Assembly: GCA_037179335.1 (NCBI GenBank)
Contig: JAKZHN010000008.1
Coordinates: forward strand, 1,302,001-1,366,000
Reading direction: 5' to 3'
Length of the DNA: 64,000 bases
Origin: Cyclaneusma minus
Taxonomy: Eukaryota > Ascomycota > Leotiomycetes > Marthamycetales > Marthamycetaceae
Shown here in pieces: positions 43,382-55,457 of this stretch (the first letter of the stretch is position 1; every line of letters starts with the position of its first letter). The position numbers and the translations under genes were made by a program. Under the pieces are notes generated by a model. It searched no databases. It was not told the DNA's origin and saw only the letters and a list, made by a program, of their open reading frames with translations.

Positions 43382-45194
43382 TCAACGCATCAGGGGCTGG
43401 GGCGCCTCACCGATGATAATCACGCCATCCATGGCCTTTTCCTTCTTCCTCTGCCTCTCCATCTCAGCATTCTGCTCTCTCTTACTCTTGGAAAAGGCAA
43501 AGTTTCGTTCGGCGAAGGGGAATGCTTCGTCGTTGAGCAAGGCTTCTTCGCGGACTTCATCGAAGGTTTTGCCGGCTGCGCGGGCTTCTTTGCGGATGTG
43601 GTGCGTGCGGAGGAGCCAGATTAGATGGGAGATGGCGATGCCTAGTTCGAGGGACATGCTGTTTTGGGACGGGTTGTGTTAGAGTTTTGACACTTGGGGC
43701 TGAGCGAAAGGGGCGTGGATAGGAGAGAGTGAGGTGAGGGGTTGAGAAGAGGGAGGAAGTACCAGACGATGTAGAGGACTCCGCCGAGGACATCAAACGT
43801 GTGTTGTGCGACTATAAGTTGTATTAGCTCTGGAGCCAGTCGTCCATGGCAAATCGAGTAACTTGGGATGTCTGTTCGAGATACACACAAAGCCTCATCA
43901 GTGGGTTGCTTACCAAGAGCCATGAGTGAGAAAAACGCCCCCATCCAATCCGTTGCCAGGAATAGCTAGAACCCCATTTCATTAGCTCACACTCATCCTC
44001 CCATCATTCAGTTCAGCAAAGAGCAAAGCACTTACCCAATTAATTCCCACAACCCTTCCTCTCCGCTTCCAAATCTCCAAATACGGAAATAACAAGCCGA
44101 CACCTAGCAGAACAGACGCAATGATTCCGAGAATCGTCATGGGAAAAGTGACGCCTTGCTCATAGAGAGGCTGGGGTATTTTTCATTAACCTTGCTGAAC
44201 GGAAACGAGGAGGGACGGAGCTGGTTTAGAAAATTATTGACTTACTCGGAGGGTGAAGACGAGCACGCATTCGATGAGGGCACAGAGAATGGCCAGGACT
44301 GTGGTCAGCAAGATCGCGGTCCAGGTTCGCCATTTGCTGCTGCGGGTCAGCATCGCGATCTGGAATTTTCCAAAAGCAGATTTTACCTGTGGTAGACAAG
44401 CGTTTGGCCCCAGTTGATGAGCGAGAGAGTGCAGAGTGCCTGTGGTTGCAGTTGCAGAGGTATGTTGAAGTTCTTTCCGGTTAGTATGAGCAGGTATGGA
44501 TGTCTCGAAGTTTCTCAATGCTTACCTGGGCAATGGCGTATGCTCCAAATGGTACCGCGCCTAAATGAAGTTTTAGCGGAGGGTCGTAGGGTGAAGATAT
44601 CTTAGTCTTACAGAGAGCCCAGCACATTAGCATGCTGCCGGGGAGACCTTCCGTGCTCTTGGTCTTCCAGTTTGTCCATATCCTGCCCAGTCAGTCATGT
44701 GGTCGTTCGAACATCATTCAGGGGTGTGGACTTACTGTGGGATTAACTGGACAAGTGTTAGAAGTCAATGTAGTCAATTGAGGGAGTCTCCTCATGACAG
44801 TAGGCCAGGCTGCCAATAATGAAGCATCTGAGTCTGTCCAGGAGAAGGAAAAGGGGTAATTCCGGGGAAGGTTTGCTTACCTGGACACACCAGAGGCTGA
44901 TTCCGGATCAACATCAGTAAAGCCAGCAACAACATCAGGCAACGGGCCCTTACACTAGGAACATGTCAGTCCTGCTGTCCCGAGTGACTTCAAGAGCAAA
45001 AGACTTACTAGTTCCAATCGTCTTCGGAGAGACACATTAGTATCATAGCATACACATCTCGAGTAGAGAATGGAGAAGACAGTCACAAGACTTACACCGA
45101 GCACATTGGCCGCCTATATCATCCAGTCAGCAAGTGATGTCATCCAAAATTCAGGAGTTGTCCTCACCACCGGAATGTTCGTTTGTGGAGCCAT
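43382..45194 (-). CDS. PQ-loop repeat membrane protein (SLC66/cystinosin-like)
   Basis: Thirteen exons on the minus strand: 45194-45168, 45113-45098, 45021-45009, 44896-44881, 44746-44736, 44682-44612, 44560-44526, 44439-44387, 44339-44246, 44170-44036, 43965-43914, 43811-43763 and 43658-43382. The total of 849 bp gives 282 aa in one frame. It begins MAPQTNIPVAANVL. The first PQ-loop reads WCVQLIPQIWTNWKTKSTEGLPGS, then MLMCWALCAVPFGAYAIAQ and several further hydrophobic helices. The second loop region is VGLLFPYLEIWKRRGRVVGINWLFLATDWMGAFFSL, followed by VAQHTFDVLGGVLYIV and LELGIAISHLIWL. Such seven-helix proteins export amino acids or similar solutes from vacuoles/lysosomes; the substrate here is unknown. 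Exons 2-5 are microexons of 16, 13, 16 and 11 nt; their borders are my best consistent solution but not certain. Confidence 0.82.
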
Positions 45195-46203
45195 CAGATA
45201 GTAAATGTTCGATATCCGCTATACCCCGATTTTTGAGGCCGTGGACACGTGAAAGAGAACAAAAGAGATCGGCCAGTGACCGAGTTGCAGCGTTCCAAGG
45301 CTTTGAAAGACAATCAAAGCGGCTGAGAAGAGCAAAGATCGTGGTTGAGCAAGAAAGACAGTCGGTAGGCTTGCTGCGAGCCAGTGGTTCGATATGACGA
45401 AGCAGCACGTGTGATATGGTCTTGTGCAATTGAAGGTAAATCATAAATGCTGTCGACCACAACTTCACAAGCAAGAGTACTCGATGTCCGGTCCGGGATG
45501 GAAATGGAATTATCCTTGAAAGCAGGTTTTGCAGTCGTGGTCGATCAAGTAGTTCTTGCCACAGCTCCCAAATTCTCCGCTTTCACCAACCGCGATTCGT
45601 TGATTCGACGGCAGCTTTGGGGACAGGGGCAGGCGCGCCCAGGAGCGAAAAAATCCCTCAAATCCGTCATACACTCCCACAACTCAAATAAGAAAACATC
45701 AAGAATCGAGCTTGGGATCCTGAATTGCGGGGGGATTTCCTAGTAAGGAAGCCGGACTCGATGGAAGACTCGTACAACGATACTCAAGTGACTTCAAATC
45801 GAGCCATTGGGAACACAAGCTCCAGCGTGGTGTCGATTCTTCATTCTTGTCTCCCCGTTTTGACAGTGCGATCGTCTCCAATAATCATAGTTAATCCTGT
45901 TGTTAGGTAGTCACGAGAAACTCCTATGCAGTCAATTCGTCTGAAATGATTTGCAGTATCCCATGTCATTGGAAACAACTCAGCCAGTAAAGACTCAGGG
46001 GAATGCTGTACATGTATAATACTGGACTACCTAGTCAACTGCCCGATTATACATTAGACTGGGACTCCGAAACCTAACCCACCCATGCGAATAGTACGCC
46101 CGCTTTTCAGTCATTGCTTGCCCCCATAATCATTGCTTGTTGCTTGCTGTGTCGTAAAAAGAAACGGCCAAAAAGAGATGCTCGGCCTCATCGCGTAATC
46201 GCC
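45195..46203. other. Intergenic region of 1 kb
   Basis: Upstream of the PQ-loop gene and downstream of the response regulator, both on the minus strand. Short ORFs only; nothing supported. Confidence 0.5.
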
Positions 46204-48566
46204 TCATGTCGCGGCCACCGCCTGGGCTTCACTAGCCTCCTCGTTCACCTTTGCGCTTCCGGCAAGACTGCCACGCTTCTTCATCTCCTTGGCCTTTGCC
46301 TTCGCGGCCTTTTTGTTCGCCTCGATCTCGGCATTCTGCTGCGAGAAGTCCTTCCATTTGCGCCAGCCGTCGAAATCAATCAGCGCCTGCATGCAGCCCC
46401 ATTCCATAACTTTCCGCTCGAGCCAGACAAAGTTGACAGGCTGTGGGTATTGTTAGTATGGTAAAGTACGGCGGTTCTGCGAAGCAGTGGCTCTCTTACC
46501 TTTGTTAAGAAATCGTTGCAGCCGGCTGCTAATGCCTCATGTCTGTCGCTCTGCAACGAACTAGCCGTCAATGCCACGATGATGACTGGGCTCTTGAATA
46601 ACAAGGTGTTAAGGAGTTTGTCTTCCTCCTTGGGCTCATCTTTGGCGTCTGTTTCTGGAGCAGAGCTCGATGCCGAGGAGGAAAAGACACCAATGGAGTT
46701 GAGTCGCTCCAGTCTACGGATCTCCCTCGTAGCCTGAAGACCATTCATAACGGGTAGCTGGATATCCATCAAGACAAGATGGAAGCCACCAGTACGCCAT
46801 TTGATGACCGCATCTCTGCCGTTCATGGCAGTCTGCCACCTTACCTTCAACCGCTTCATGAAAGCTTCTAGCAGTTGTAGATTGATAATGTTATCTTCTA
46901 CAATCAGAACGTTGATAGGCGGAACGGCGTTACTGATCATCCCCGCAGGTAGAGCAGGAATATCATTCTTCTTACTCTTCTTCTGCCGATTGGGTAATCG
47001 AGGGGAGGAAACTCGGGGAGGAGGGGTCGCGACCTGTTGTATCTGCGGGGCCCCAGTGGTAGGTGGAGTGGGAATCTGAGGCGGAGGAGCCGGAGGGGCG
47101 GACTTTTCTGATGCACTAGAGTGAGTTCTTGATCGCTGAATCCTAGCATGAGAACTCATACCATTATTTACTGTTACTGTCGATGCGGTATGATGTCCTA
47201 GGATTGTCGGCGATGACGTATGCTGACGCCCTATTCTAGGTCTCGACAATTGATGTCTCCTCGATGCGCCTCCACCCGGCGATGGAATGCTAGGTACATG
47301 GCCGGTAGTCAGAACAGACATAGAGTGTGGTGTCGGATGACTGTTAGGAGCCGCCAGGGTAGAACCATTTGGTAAGCGCGGGACCACAGTAGCTGGCATT
47401 GGAGGGAAATAATCTGTCGAGGCTTCCATGGGTCGCATGTCCTCGGAGTAATAAACCATGTGAGGGGGTCCTCCTCGAGGGGATGGCCTGGGCGTCCGTC
47501 TCAAAGGTACATCGATAATGAATGCTTCTTCGACCGTTTGTCCTCCGGGAAAATAAGCATCTAGTGTGCGGCTCATGGGTTCTTCGGGTCCCAGAATCCT
47601 CTCCTGTCGGTTCTCACGAGGGCATATGCGCAAAGTGACATCCGGAGAGTCGAAGCTCTTGCCCAGCGAGTTTGCATACTTTTTGAGAATCATCTCGCGG
47701 ACATCATCGACCAAATCGTCCTCGTGGATGGCAACCTGCGTGGCAGAAGCACCGGGCCTCCGAACCCATATCTTCCTCATAACCATGTTTGCGCTGATGC
47801 CGGCAAGTCCTCTGTCTGACGAGAAATCGAGCGTTTCAGCGCGCGACGGGGGCTCTTGAACGTCGTCTTCTAGTAATAAAGTATTGATCAAGGACGTCTG
47901 CTGGTGTCCGAATAGGCTCTGTTGTCTTTGTACAGGGAAAGGCCGCGGGAGGCCTGGCGAGACGGGTGCGCTCTGAGCGAAGCGTGGGGCGTCTGTGTCG
48001 GCGGCTGGCGTGGGTGAAGCAGGAGCGGGAACACGATCGACAGGATTTTCAGACTGTGCGAGGTCGACGGGATTCGCAGGCGTGGCGGGGCGGACTCGTG
48101 GGACTGAGAGGGTGTCGTCTGTACCGCCTGGTCGCGTTGGTGCTAGCTCCTTCTCTGGAGTTGGCTTCTGGAGAGAGAACTCGGGAATCGTGTCATGCGA
48201 CTGCTGATCAGCATGGATCTGGGGGAAAGCAGATTCGGCCTTGGCTTTCTGGGCAGAACGCAGCGACCGGACAGAGGCATAGGTATTCAGGCCCCGTGCC
48301 GGCGAGTTGCGGGCAGTGCTCCTGGTGGACGACGGCCGGGAGTCTGCAGTCACGGTGGTTGATGAAGAGTGTCTCCGCGTGAACTTCGCTAGGCGCGCTC
48401 TGAGATCGCTCAGAGCTTGAGGCATCGGAAGCAGCGCCGAGGGCAGTGCAATAATGGGCGGCCCGCTGGCATGCTGGATCTGCACTTCGTAGGGCTGGAA
48501 TGAGGCTCGTTCGAGGTGTGCCAATCTTTGTTTGTACTTGATGTTGTTCAATCCAAATAAGTTCAA
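46204..48566 (-). CDS. ssk1: Response regulator of the HOG pathway (Ssk1/SskA type)
   Basis: Two exons, 48566-46500 and 46440-46204 (TGA), with a 58-bp intron; 767 aa from the first ATG. The receiver domain starts near residue 550 (INVLIVEDNIINLQLLEAFMKRLKV) with phospho-acceptor Asp about 601 in LVLMDIQLPVMNG. It has the Ssk1-specific Ser/Glu-rich insert (about 620-655), then PVIIVALTASSLQSDRHEALAAGCNDFLTK; across the intron it continues PVNFVWLERKVMEWGCMQALIDFDGW. The 500-residue N-terminal half is Ser/Pro/Thr-rich but has a conserved central block (MRKIWVRRPGASATQVAI to VTLRICPRE). Ssk1 receives phosphate from the Ypd1 relay and, unphosphorylated, activates the MAPKKK of the osmostress pathway. 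A start at the internal Met at 48425 (MPQALSDLRARL) is just as likely, since related proteins begin near SDLRARL. Confidence 0.92.
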
Positions 48567-49430
48567 AGTTCATGTTGTCCACTGCGGCTCTAGCGACTTC
48601 CTTTCAACCCCCCAGTGCCGTGCCAGTCCCCAAGCTCCTTCCCCAGGGCCCAAGTGCAAATCATCGGGCCTAGGTACTTATGCACGCAGATGCCTGTCCA
48701 TGGCGCATTCCCCATTCATCATCGGCCAAACAGACGACGACTTACAGGATCATACTTTGTCACAACTCATCACCATAGAGGAAGTGCACGTTTTCTGAAT
48801 TGCGCCTTTTCAGCTTGGGATCTGGAACTGGAAGCAGCCGGCGGAGTCGGAGCGATCTCCAGATATTACTATTAGATGGTCTATTTCCTAAGCACTTCTC
48901 ACATGCTGACCCGCCGCAATGTAGAGATTCAAGTGCATTTTACTGGCCTCTCCGTGCCACGCCTCGCCATGTAATTGGTTCTGGGACCAGAGTCAATGAT
49001 GCCCAGCTGCAATATTCGGATGTCTGTCTTCTCTGTTCCCTTTCGCCAGTGCTTTTCCATCCAACAAATGAAATCGAGTGATCCCAGCTGTGCTGGTCTG
49101 TAGAGTGTAGCAAGCAGTGCTACCTAGACCCCTGCTGTGTGGTATCCTGCCAGCCCGAGACCCTTTTCCAGCGCCGTTGAAAATGATTGAGCCAAAGACG
49201 GCTAGACAAAAGGATCCATCCGCCTTGCCCCGCATTAACTCCAACCTTCAATGCTGCCGGCAGTTGCTGCGACGTCTGACCGCTTTCACGACACTTTCAC
49301 CAGCCCATAAATAGATCGCCGAACAATTCGAAGGGCACTTGTCGTGCTAGGAGACAAATGAAAATAAGGGACTCTCTTGTGTAGTAAGGCACCCACGTGT
49401 GGGCGGTTCCGGATGCTGGCGCGATGACCA
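48567..49430. other. Intergenic region of about 0.9 kb
   Basis: Promoter and 5' leader of the response regulator gene and 3' side of the coiled-coil gene. No gene is supported. Confidence 0.5.
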
Positions 49431-50894
49431 TCAGACTGCGCCAAATGGCCTCCCAAAGTTCATGCTTTGTTTGATTTTCAGCTTCGGTAGCCCCTCGATA
49501 TCCTCAGGTCCGCCCTTTTCCATTGGAGGTGTCAGGGAGTCTTTGACCTTCCCAAGCATATCTTCGTCTTCGTCTTCGCAACTGGGGGATAGTGCGGTGG
49601 GTGAAGTCTTGCCACTGGAGATAGCACCGAGAAGCTTCTTGTTCACCTCACTCAGAAAGATCTCGTCCCTGACAGGGTTGTTCTTCAAACCCAAGGGGCC
49701 TTCGAGCGCCGGATCCTCGTCAAGTTCAATATCCGCAACCTCTGGATCTTCGGGATCGGCTGGAGGATCCTGGTGCTGAGCATGGATCTCGACCTGTGTC
49801 GGTGTAGCAATGCCACTCTCCATCAGCTCCTTAAGATTGGTGATAGAGTGGCTGGGAGTATGGCCCGCGTGCATCGTCAGTCTGCGAAATTCGGGAACTT
49901 GGAAAACTGGCTTGAGTGCCGCAGCCGGCTCGGTCTCTGCAGCCGGTTCGATGTTGACAGCCTCCGGGGCATCGGATCCTTCAGGGCGTGGCGGTGGCGA
50001 GACGCGGGGAGATAGTTTAGTAGGTGATATGACCTTCTGTATGAAGGATGGAGAAGCAGCAGTGACCTTGATCGGTACGCTGTCTAGAGTAGAATCGATG
50101 TGTGAGATGTCGAAGCTGTCGCCGACTACGCTTTCTTCCTGACTAGACACATCGTGTGCATTTGGGGAGTTGACTCCGAAATCAGCGCTGGTTAACGCCT
50201 TTGCTGTGACTCGCAGGGGCGTTTCCTCCGGAACGCTGATGTCGTCAACCCTCAGGCCGTCATTATTCGAGGCAGCAAATGTTCGATTTGGGTGTTCGGG
50301 TACTCGAGCATAGAAGGGAGTCCCGTCGGGATTTCGACCAGAGTCTTGTGGAACTGGAGGAGAGGTAGGTCCGCTGCGGCTGTGGGCTCGACGACGGCAT
50401 CCGGGATTGGTTTGCGGAGCGCTCGAGTAAGCCAGTCCTTGGCCGGACGCTTGCATCAGCGTATAGAGGTGGTCCTCTAATTCCGCAACACGGGCCTTCA
50501 GCGACTGCCTCTCGGTATCCCACAACTGCCTCTCCTCGGCCATGATTTCTTCCATCCTGTCTCGGTCGGCCATCATGTGAGCCCGCTCGCCCTGGGCCTG
50601 CTGGCGCAGGCGCTCCGTGTATTGTCGCCAATGTTCAATCAGCGCAGCGCTGCCGTGATCTCTCGAGGCGGACCTCGTCAGTGGCGGCGAGATGGGAGAT
50701 CGGTTTGGGATCGGGTTGGGCGAGCGTAGCTGCGACGTCGCTCCGGCTTGGTGAGGGTAGTAATCGGGGACGCTGCGAGGCAGATGGTGATGGCTCCCAT
50801 TGAAGAAAGTCGCGTTCAGCTCAGGTGAAAAGCGCGGAGGTTCGATGGCGCCCGAGGGCAAGAATGCGTCGTAGTATCGCGATCTGTCTGCCAT
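49431..50894 (-). CDS. Conserved-looking coiled-coil protein of unknown function
   Basis: Single open frame on the minus strand. I choose the ATG at 50894 (MADRSRYYDAFLPSG, 487 aa) rather than the first ATG at 51026, because the 44 residues before it (Cys/Arg-rich) look like translated leader. Residues about 84-148 form a charged coiled coil (HWRQYTERLRQQAQ to ARVAELEDHLYTLMQ). The rest is Ser/Pro/Glu-rich and probably disordered; an acidic segment (PEVADIELDEDPALEGPLG) and a LRRLTM-like PEFRRLTMHAGHTPSHS block come later. It ends NFGRPFGAV. I recognise no domain with a known activity. Length, codon use and the absence of stops support a real gene. Confidence 0.75.
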   Translation of the reverse strand: MADRSRYYDAFLPSGAIEPPRFSPELNATFFNGSHHHLPRSVPDYYPHQAGATSQLRSPNPIPNRSPISPPLTRSASRDHGSAALIEHWRQYTERLRQQAQGERAHMMADRDRMEEIMAEERQLWDTERQSLKARVAELEDHLYTLMQASGQGLAYSSAPQTNPGCRRRAHSRSGPTSPPVPQDSGRNPDGTPFYARVPEHPNRTFAASNNDGLRVDDISVPEETPLRVTAKALTSADFGVNSPNAHDVSSQEESVVGDSFDISHIDSTLDSVPIKVTAASPSFIQKVISPTKLSPRVSPPPRPEGSDAPEAVNIEPAAETEPAAALKPVFQVPEFRRLTMHAGHTPSHSITNLKELMESGIATPTQVEIHAQHQDPPADPEDPEVADIELDEDPALEGPLGLKNNPVRDEIFLSEVNKKLLGAISSGKTSPTALSPSCEDEDEDMLGKVKDSLTPPMEKGGPEDIEGLPKLKIKQSMNFGRPFGAV

Positions 50895-53800
50895 GGTGAA
50901 CGAGTGTCGACTGAAGGGTCGTCCCCTGCAGCAATGACGAAATGCGCCCGCGGGCCGGAAGGTAAGTTGCAGAACGGCCCGCAACTGGGAACAGCTGGCA
51001 CCTGGCAGGCTGATACTCTCGATCAATGTTGTCGCTGAGGAAGAGAAGAAGACGTTGTGATGTAAGAAGCGTCGAGAAAGTCGACCGTCGCTGCGTCTTT
51101 GTTTTGTTTTTGCTTCTGGTGGATCACTGGATTTTTTTGGGCACCGGCAAGCTCGATGCGTTGTCTTCGGGCGCGGTGGGCGTAATTCGGGGCGTACGTA
51201 CTTAACGCCAGATAATATTAAAATGTCAGATAGGCTGAGATGGTGCCCGAGGCCCCTTCCTATTCTTTCTCGCCTCGTCTTTGGTCATTGCTTTTAGCAG
51301 GACCAGTTATTGACCAGAGATTCGCCGGTGCCAATGCGTCCTCCTGAAGTCACTCGCTCGAATTCGACCCCTTGTCCAGAGTCTGGACAACGCCGATCCG
51401 TTCTTTCAAGCACACCCATTATTGGCACAACGTGGCCGGCTCGGCCCTTTGGGCTGAACTCAAAGGCATTGACAACCAACCTCATTATCCCATACTGACC
51501 GCTTCGAGCTGGCCATGCCCTGTCCCGACTCTCCCGTGGTGGGAGTCTTGGTCAGCCTGAGAGTAACCTGTACCCATTATATATGTTCCCAATAACTTGG
51601 AGCTGATCTGGTGATCTCGGACGATCCAAAGTATTCAAACTCCTTCAAGCAAATAAGAATAATTCAACTAAGTTGAAAAGCTGTGCAGTTCCCGTGGTAT
51701 TCGTGGCTAAAACAACGACCCTATGTTGATGATCTGCCCCTGTCACTGCCGTCCGCGAGCCGTCGGCACTCAGGTCAGGGTCTTGGTTGGCGGAGACTGA
51801 GTGCTCTTATATTTTACACCAATACTCCGTGCCCTACGCGTCAGAGATTCCTTCAACCGGTTTGGGATAGGCGGACTGAAGGCCAGCAGTCATGCTCACG
51901 TTGCCACACTTGATCCATCATGCACTGATTGATCCAACTGGTCTGTCAATCATCATTCACCAATGAAGGGCGTCTCTTCCACTTTCCCCTGGATATGATC
52001 CCAGATGAATTCGGACAGATGATACGCCAAGTCGGAAACATATTATATTGTCCCTGGAGTCCGGAGATGAGCTGTACCCCACAGAAACCCCCGGGTACCT
52101 ATTCTGCAGACTGCCGCTCCCCTACGTTGTTATTGCGGTACCGGAGCACCTCAACTCCACCCAGTCCCTCTCCTTCTACTACTATCAGTCTGCTCGCAGA
52201 GTCCGGCTAGTCACCTTGCATGAATATAGCCCGACCGGTCGGGTCAAGCTGGCTGCCAGCCTCCCGATTGTACGGTCCGGCTGGAATCTCAAGAAGGAGG
52301 TCACGAGAGCAACTTTCGAATTTCCGACTTCTCGCATGTCGTACAGCATTTGAGGGATATCCGCCAAGAGGGTTGGATGCATCCTATGCACGACACACTG
52401 TAGCATCGAGCATGCCGTATACGGAAATTGGGCTCGAGGACATGTGTTCTCCATAACTCCCACTCCGGACGCTGCTGAAGTCCTTCAAGTCTTGAGTTCA
52501 GGCATCTGACTTGCCTCCGTCAACCTGAGCATGACACTGCGTGGCTAAGCCGGGGTTTCAAGACACCGATCTGCTGTACTGCTGTTGGTCGGACCAATAA
52601 CACTTACCTTACCTGCCTTCACAATCCCACCTTCAGACTTCGCTGGCCCAGGTCTGCAGAGGCAGAGCCGCAGATATATATGAATAAGGTGCCAGGCCAG
52701 CTCCCTGACACGCTCAAAGCCTGGAGATGCAATAGCACGCAGTTCCATGTTTCAGGGGGTACGGCGTCTGCTCTCCTTTTCCTTCCGCCCGTCTCTTTGA
52801 CAACACACAACCAACTGGAAATCCCCGGACGCCATCAAATGCCCCAACGGACACCACTGGCTCTCCAGACGCACTTGCCAGATAGGAGTTACAAAGTTTA
52901 GCTAACAACAGTACTCGTGGTTGCTTCGATCATGCCTATCGACTTGGGTCGTTTCCGACTGCTGGGGTCGTTGTGATTTCTGTGCACATATCTCATGGCT
53001 GAGGCACAGATGCATGTCGATTAGAGTGTCCGGCGCTCCTGACTTGAAGGCTGGTATCTACCCCCGCGAGTCTTGGTCCAGTTTGTTGGGATCATTCTCC
53101 CATATATTGGTAGAGTAGGGAAGGAACCGGGCGGATAGAAGTTAGCCATGAGTAGAATGGGCTGGTTTCGAAACGGGTTGGTTTCGAAACAGGTTGGGTG
53201 AACAAGGACGGAGAGCTTCGACTTGACAAATTCACCCTGTGGTGCAGACATGTTGCCCAAAATCAGTAGAGTATAATATCGCCGATTACTTGGCATATTC
53301 CCAATTGCTTCAATGTTGGAATACTCCCAAGCACTTGAGACTCACAAGTTTGTGCAAAATGAACCCACATATAAGCATCAAACTTGGCAGAACACATACG
53401 CATCCGAAAGAGTTGACGAGAAATATAATAGACATATCCAGAAGAAAGGGTTCCTACGTCCTCCACTTTTTCTCATTCGCATGTGTTCTTCGTTCCACCT
53501 TGTGCTCGAAAGCCTTTGATTCGCTCTCGAGGGTAGCCTTTCAGGAACAACCTCGAAGCACCGGACCGCGGGAAACAAGTCCAAGCATGTGAAATAGGGG
53601 AGCAAACATAGAGGACAGCGAGATTGCAAGGAGAGTGGTCGACAAGTCGAAACTCACCGCTACAGCGCTACAGCACGACAGAGTCGGATGCACCAGGCAC
53701 CAGACGGGCGCCTTTTTGGTGAAAGGTCCAGGTCCAGTTCCAGGTTTGGTTGTTGAGTGTTCCAATCCCAAGAGCCAGACGTTGCGGAATGAGCGAGGAT

Positions 53801-54726
53801 TGGTTGCTCAGGGCGTAACCGCGATGCCACGTCTCACTCGCTGCGTTAAATGCCTCAAAGCAAAAAGAGTTGGGGACCTTGCATGCAGCAGAGCACCAAG
53901 GCACCTTACATGTACATGTAGGGACTTTTTCGTACATACCTACATATTCGGGCTTTCTGCGGCCGGTGTCGATTTTGTGAAGCGCATCTTCGATTCCCGC
54001 CTCCTCGTGCCTTGTTGAAGTTGTTCAACGATGGCGACTTCAGGCAGTTCGTCAAGCTCGTCCATCACACGCTGTCCGAACTTGGCCCAGAAATGTCGTT
54101 GCTGGCGATACGGTCCATGGCGTTCCCGGTTGCAGTTGAGAGGTTTTTTCTTCTTCTGTCCTCTGGTCTCTGTCCTCTGGATCTGTCGTGCAAGACGGAG
54201 GAACGGCGGGCAAATGTGGATGGCGTTCCATGTCTGCATCATGTGAGTCGACTGGATTGACGTTCGGGGTTCTGCTCATCAAATTTACATGTATTTGCTG
54301 TGCGCTCTACCCGCAAAGACCCCGCACCGACTCCACATCTCCAAATTCTCCAATCTCAGCAGCCCCTCGCTCGCTCAAGGGTTTTGGCTGGGCCCAGGGG
54401 TCCGTGGATTGGGCTCATGCAACGCCGTACGTCATCGCCGGCCCCGTCTCCAGGTGTGGCGGCCTTTGCCCAGACATTCCCGAGTGCAGTCTGACTTGGC
54501 ACTCAGGGACCGATGTGACTTAACACCTCGAAGACTGTTCTACGAGTCTTCTAGCCCGAACCATGACTCTGGATCGCTGCCCAATTGACATTCCCGTTGC
54601 GAGCATCACGAAGGCATCCGCAACTGAGAAAAGCAACGTACCTGGAACTTGGCCAGTAACTCGAGGCGCCTCCGCGGAGTTCACCGCCCCCAGGCCAGCC
54701 TCTGACAGGTTCGCCTTGCCCCCTGC

Positions 54727-54752
54727 TCATCCATCCATCCATCCATCCATCC
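54727..54752. repeat. (CATC)n microsatellite
   Basis: About six CATC units in a row in the spacer upstream of the kinase. Confidence 0.85.
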
Positions 54753-55457
54753 GTGGAGAACCCCCGAAGACGCAAGTGCATGCGATAGGGTTGGGCGTGC
54801 TGATCATCTGGGAGCTTGACTGTACTACCTGCACGTGCCGTGATCCGTGGATTGGCAGAAGGGAACAGAAGAAAGCCGTGAAAGCTTAGCATCGCGAAGC
54901 TTCAAATCATCGCCGGTCAGTCGAATAACAAAGGCCTTGGACCCAACGTGGTGGTGTCTCGAGTCTCTTAAGCCGAGAGCCCGAAGCGACGGAAGTGAGG
55001 CCGGCCCACCATCAAGAGTCAAGTCATTGAACATGAGCAGTGCATGCCCACGCACTATGGCGAAACGGTTTTGTCACGGGAGATGTGGCCAATCTGGTGT
55101 GGAGCTTGCTAAATCGTGTAATATCCTAATATCGGCACTGCGGTGCCCGCCTGCTACGAGAATCGGGGATGACGGCGTAGGAACCAAAAACACTGGGCAC
55201 TCCCCCAGAAATGCCTTTGCGGGCAGCCCGTAGAAGCAAAGCAATATCTCGTAGTATTCTTAGATAGGGCACCATTGTTTTGCGCGGGGATGCAGCTTGT
55301 GTTCATAGGCCGCCGGTCGCCTCAATTCTTTGAGCCCCACACGGATCACGGCACAAAAAGTTGTTCCCAGCGGACCGCGAGCGCTAATCAGCCAGCCAGA
55401 CTGCAAATAATCCTGTTGCGCTTAGTCGCCCGCCGCCCTTTTTGTCCATTATCCTGA

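Noticed and set aside
50894..51026. 44-residue N-terminal extension of the coiled-coil protein
   Set aside because: Cys/Arg-rich and unlike the rest; the ATG at 50894 gives a natural start (MADRSRYYDAF).
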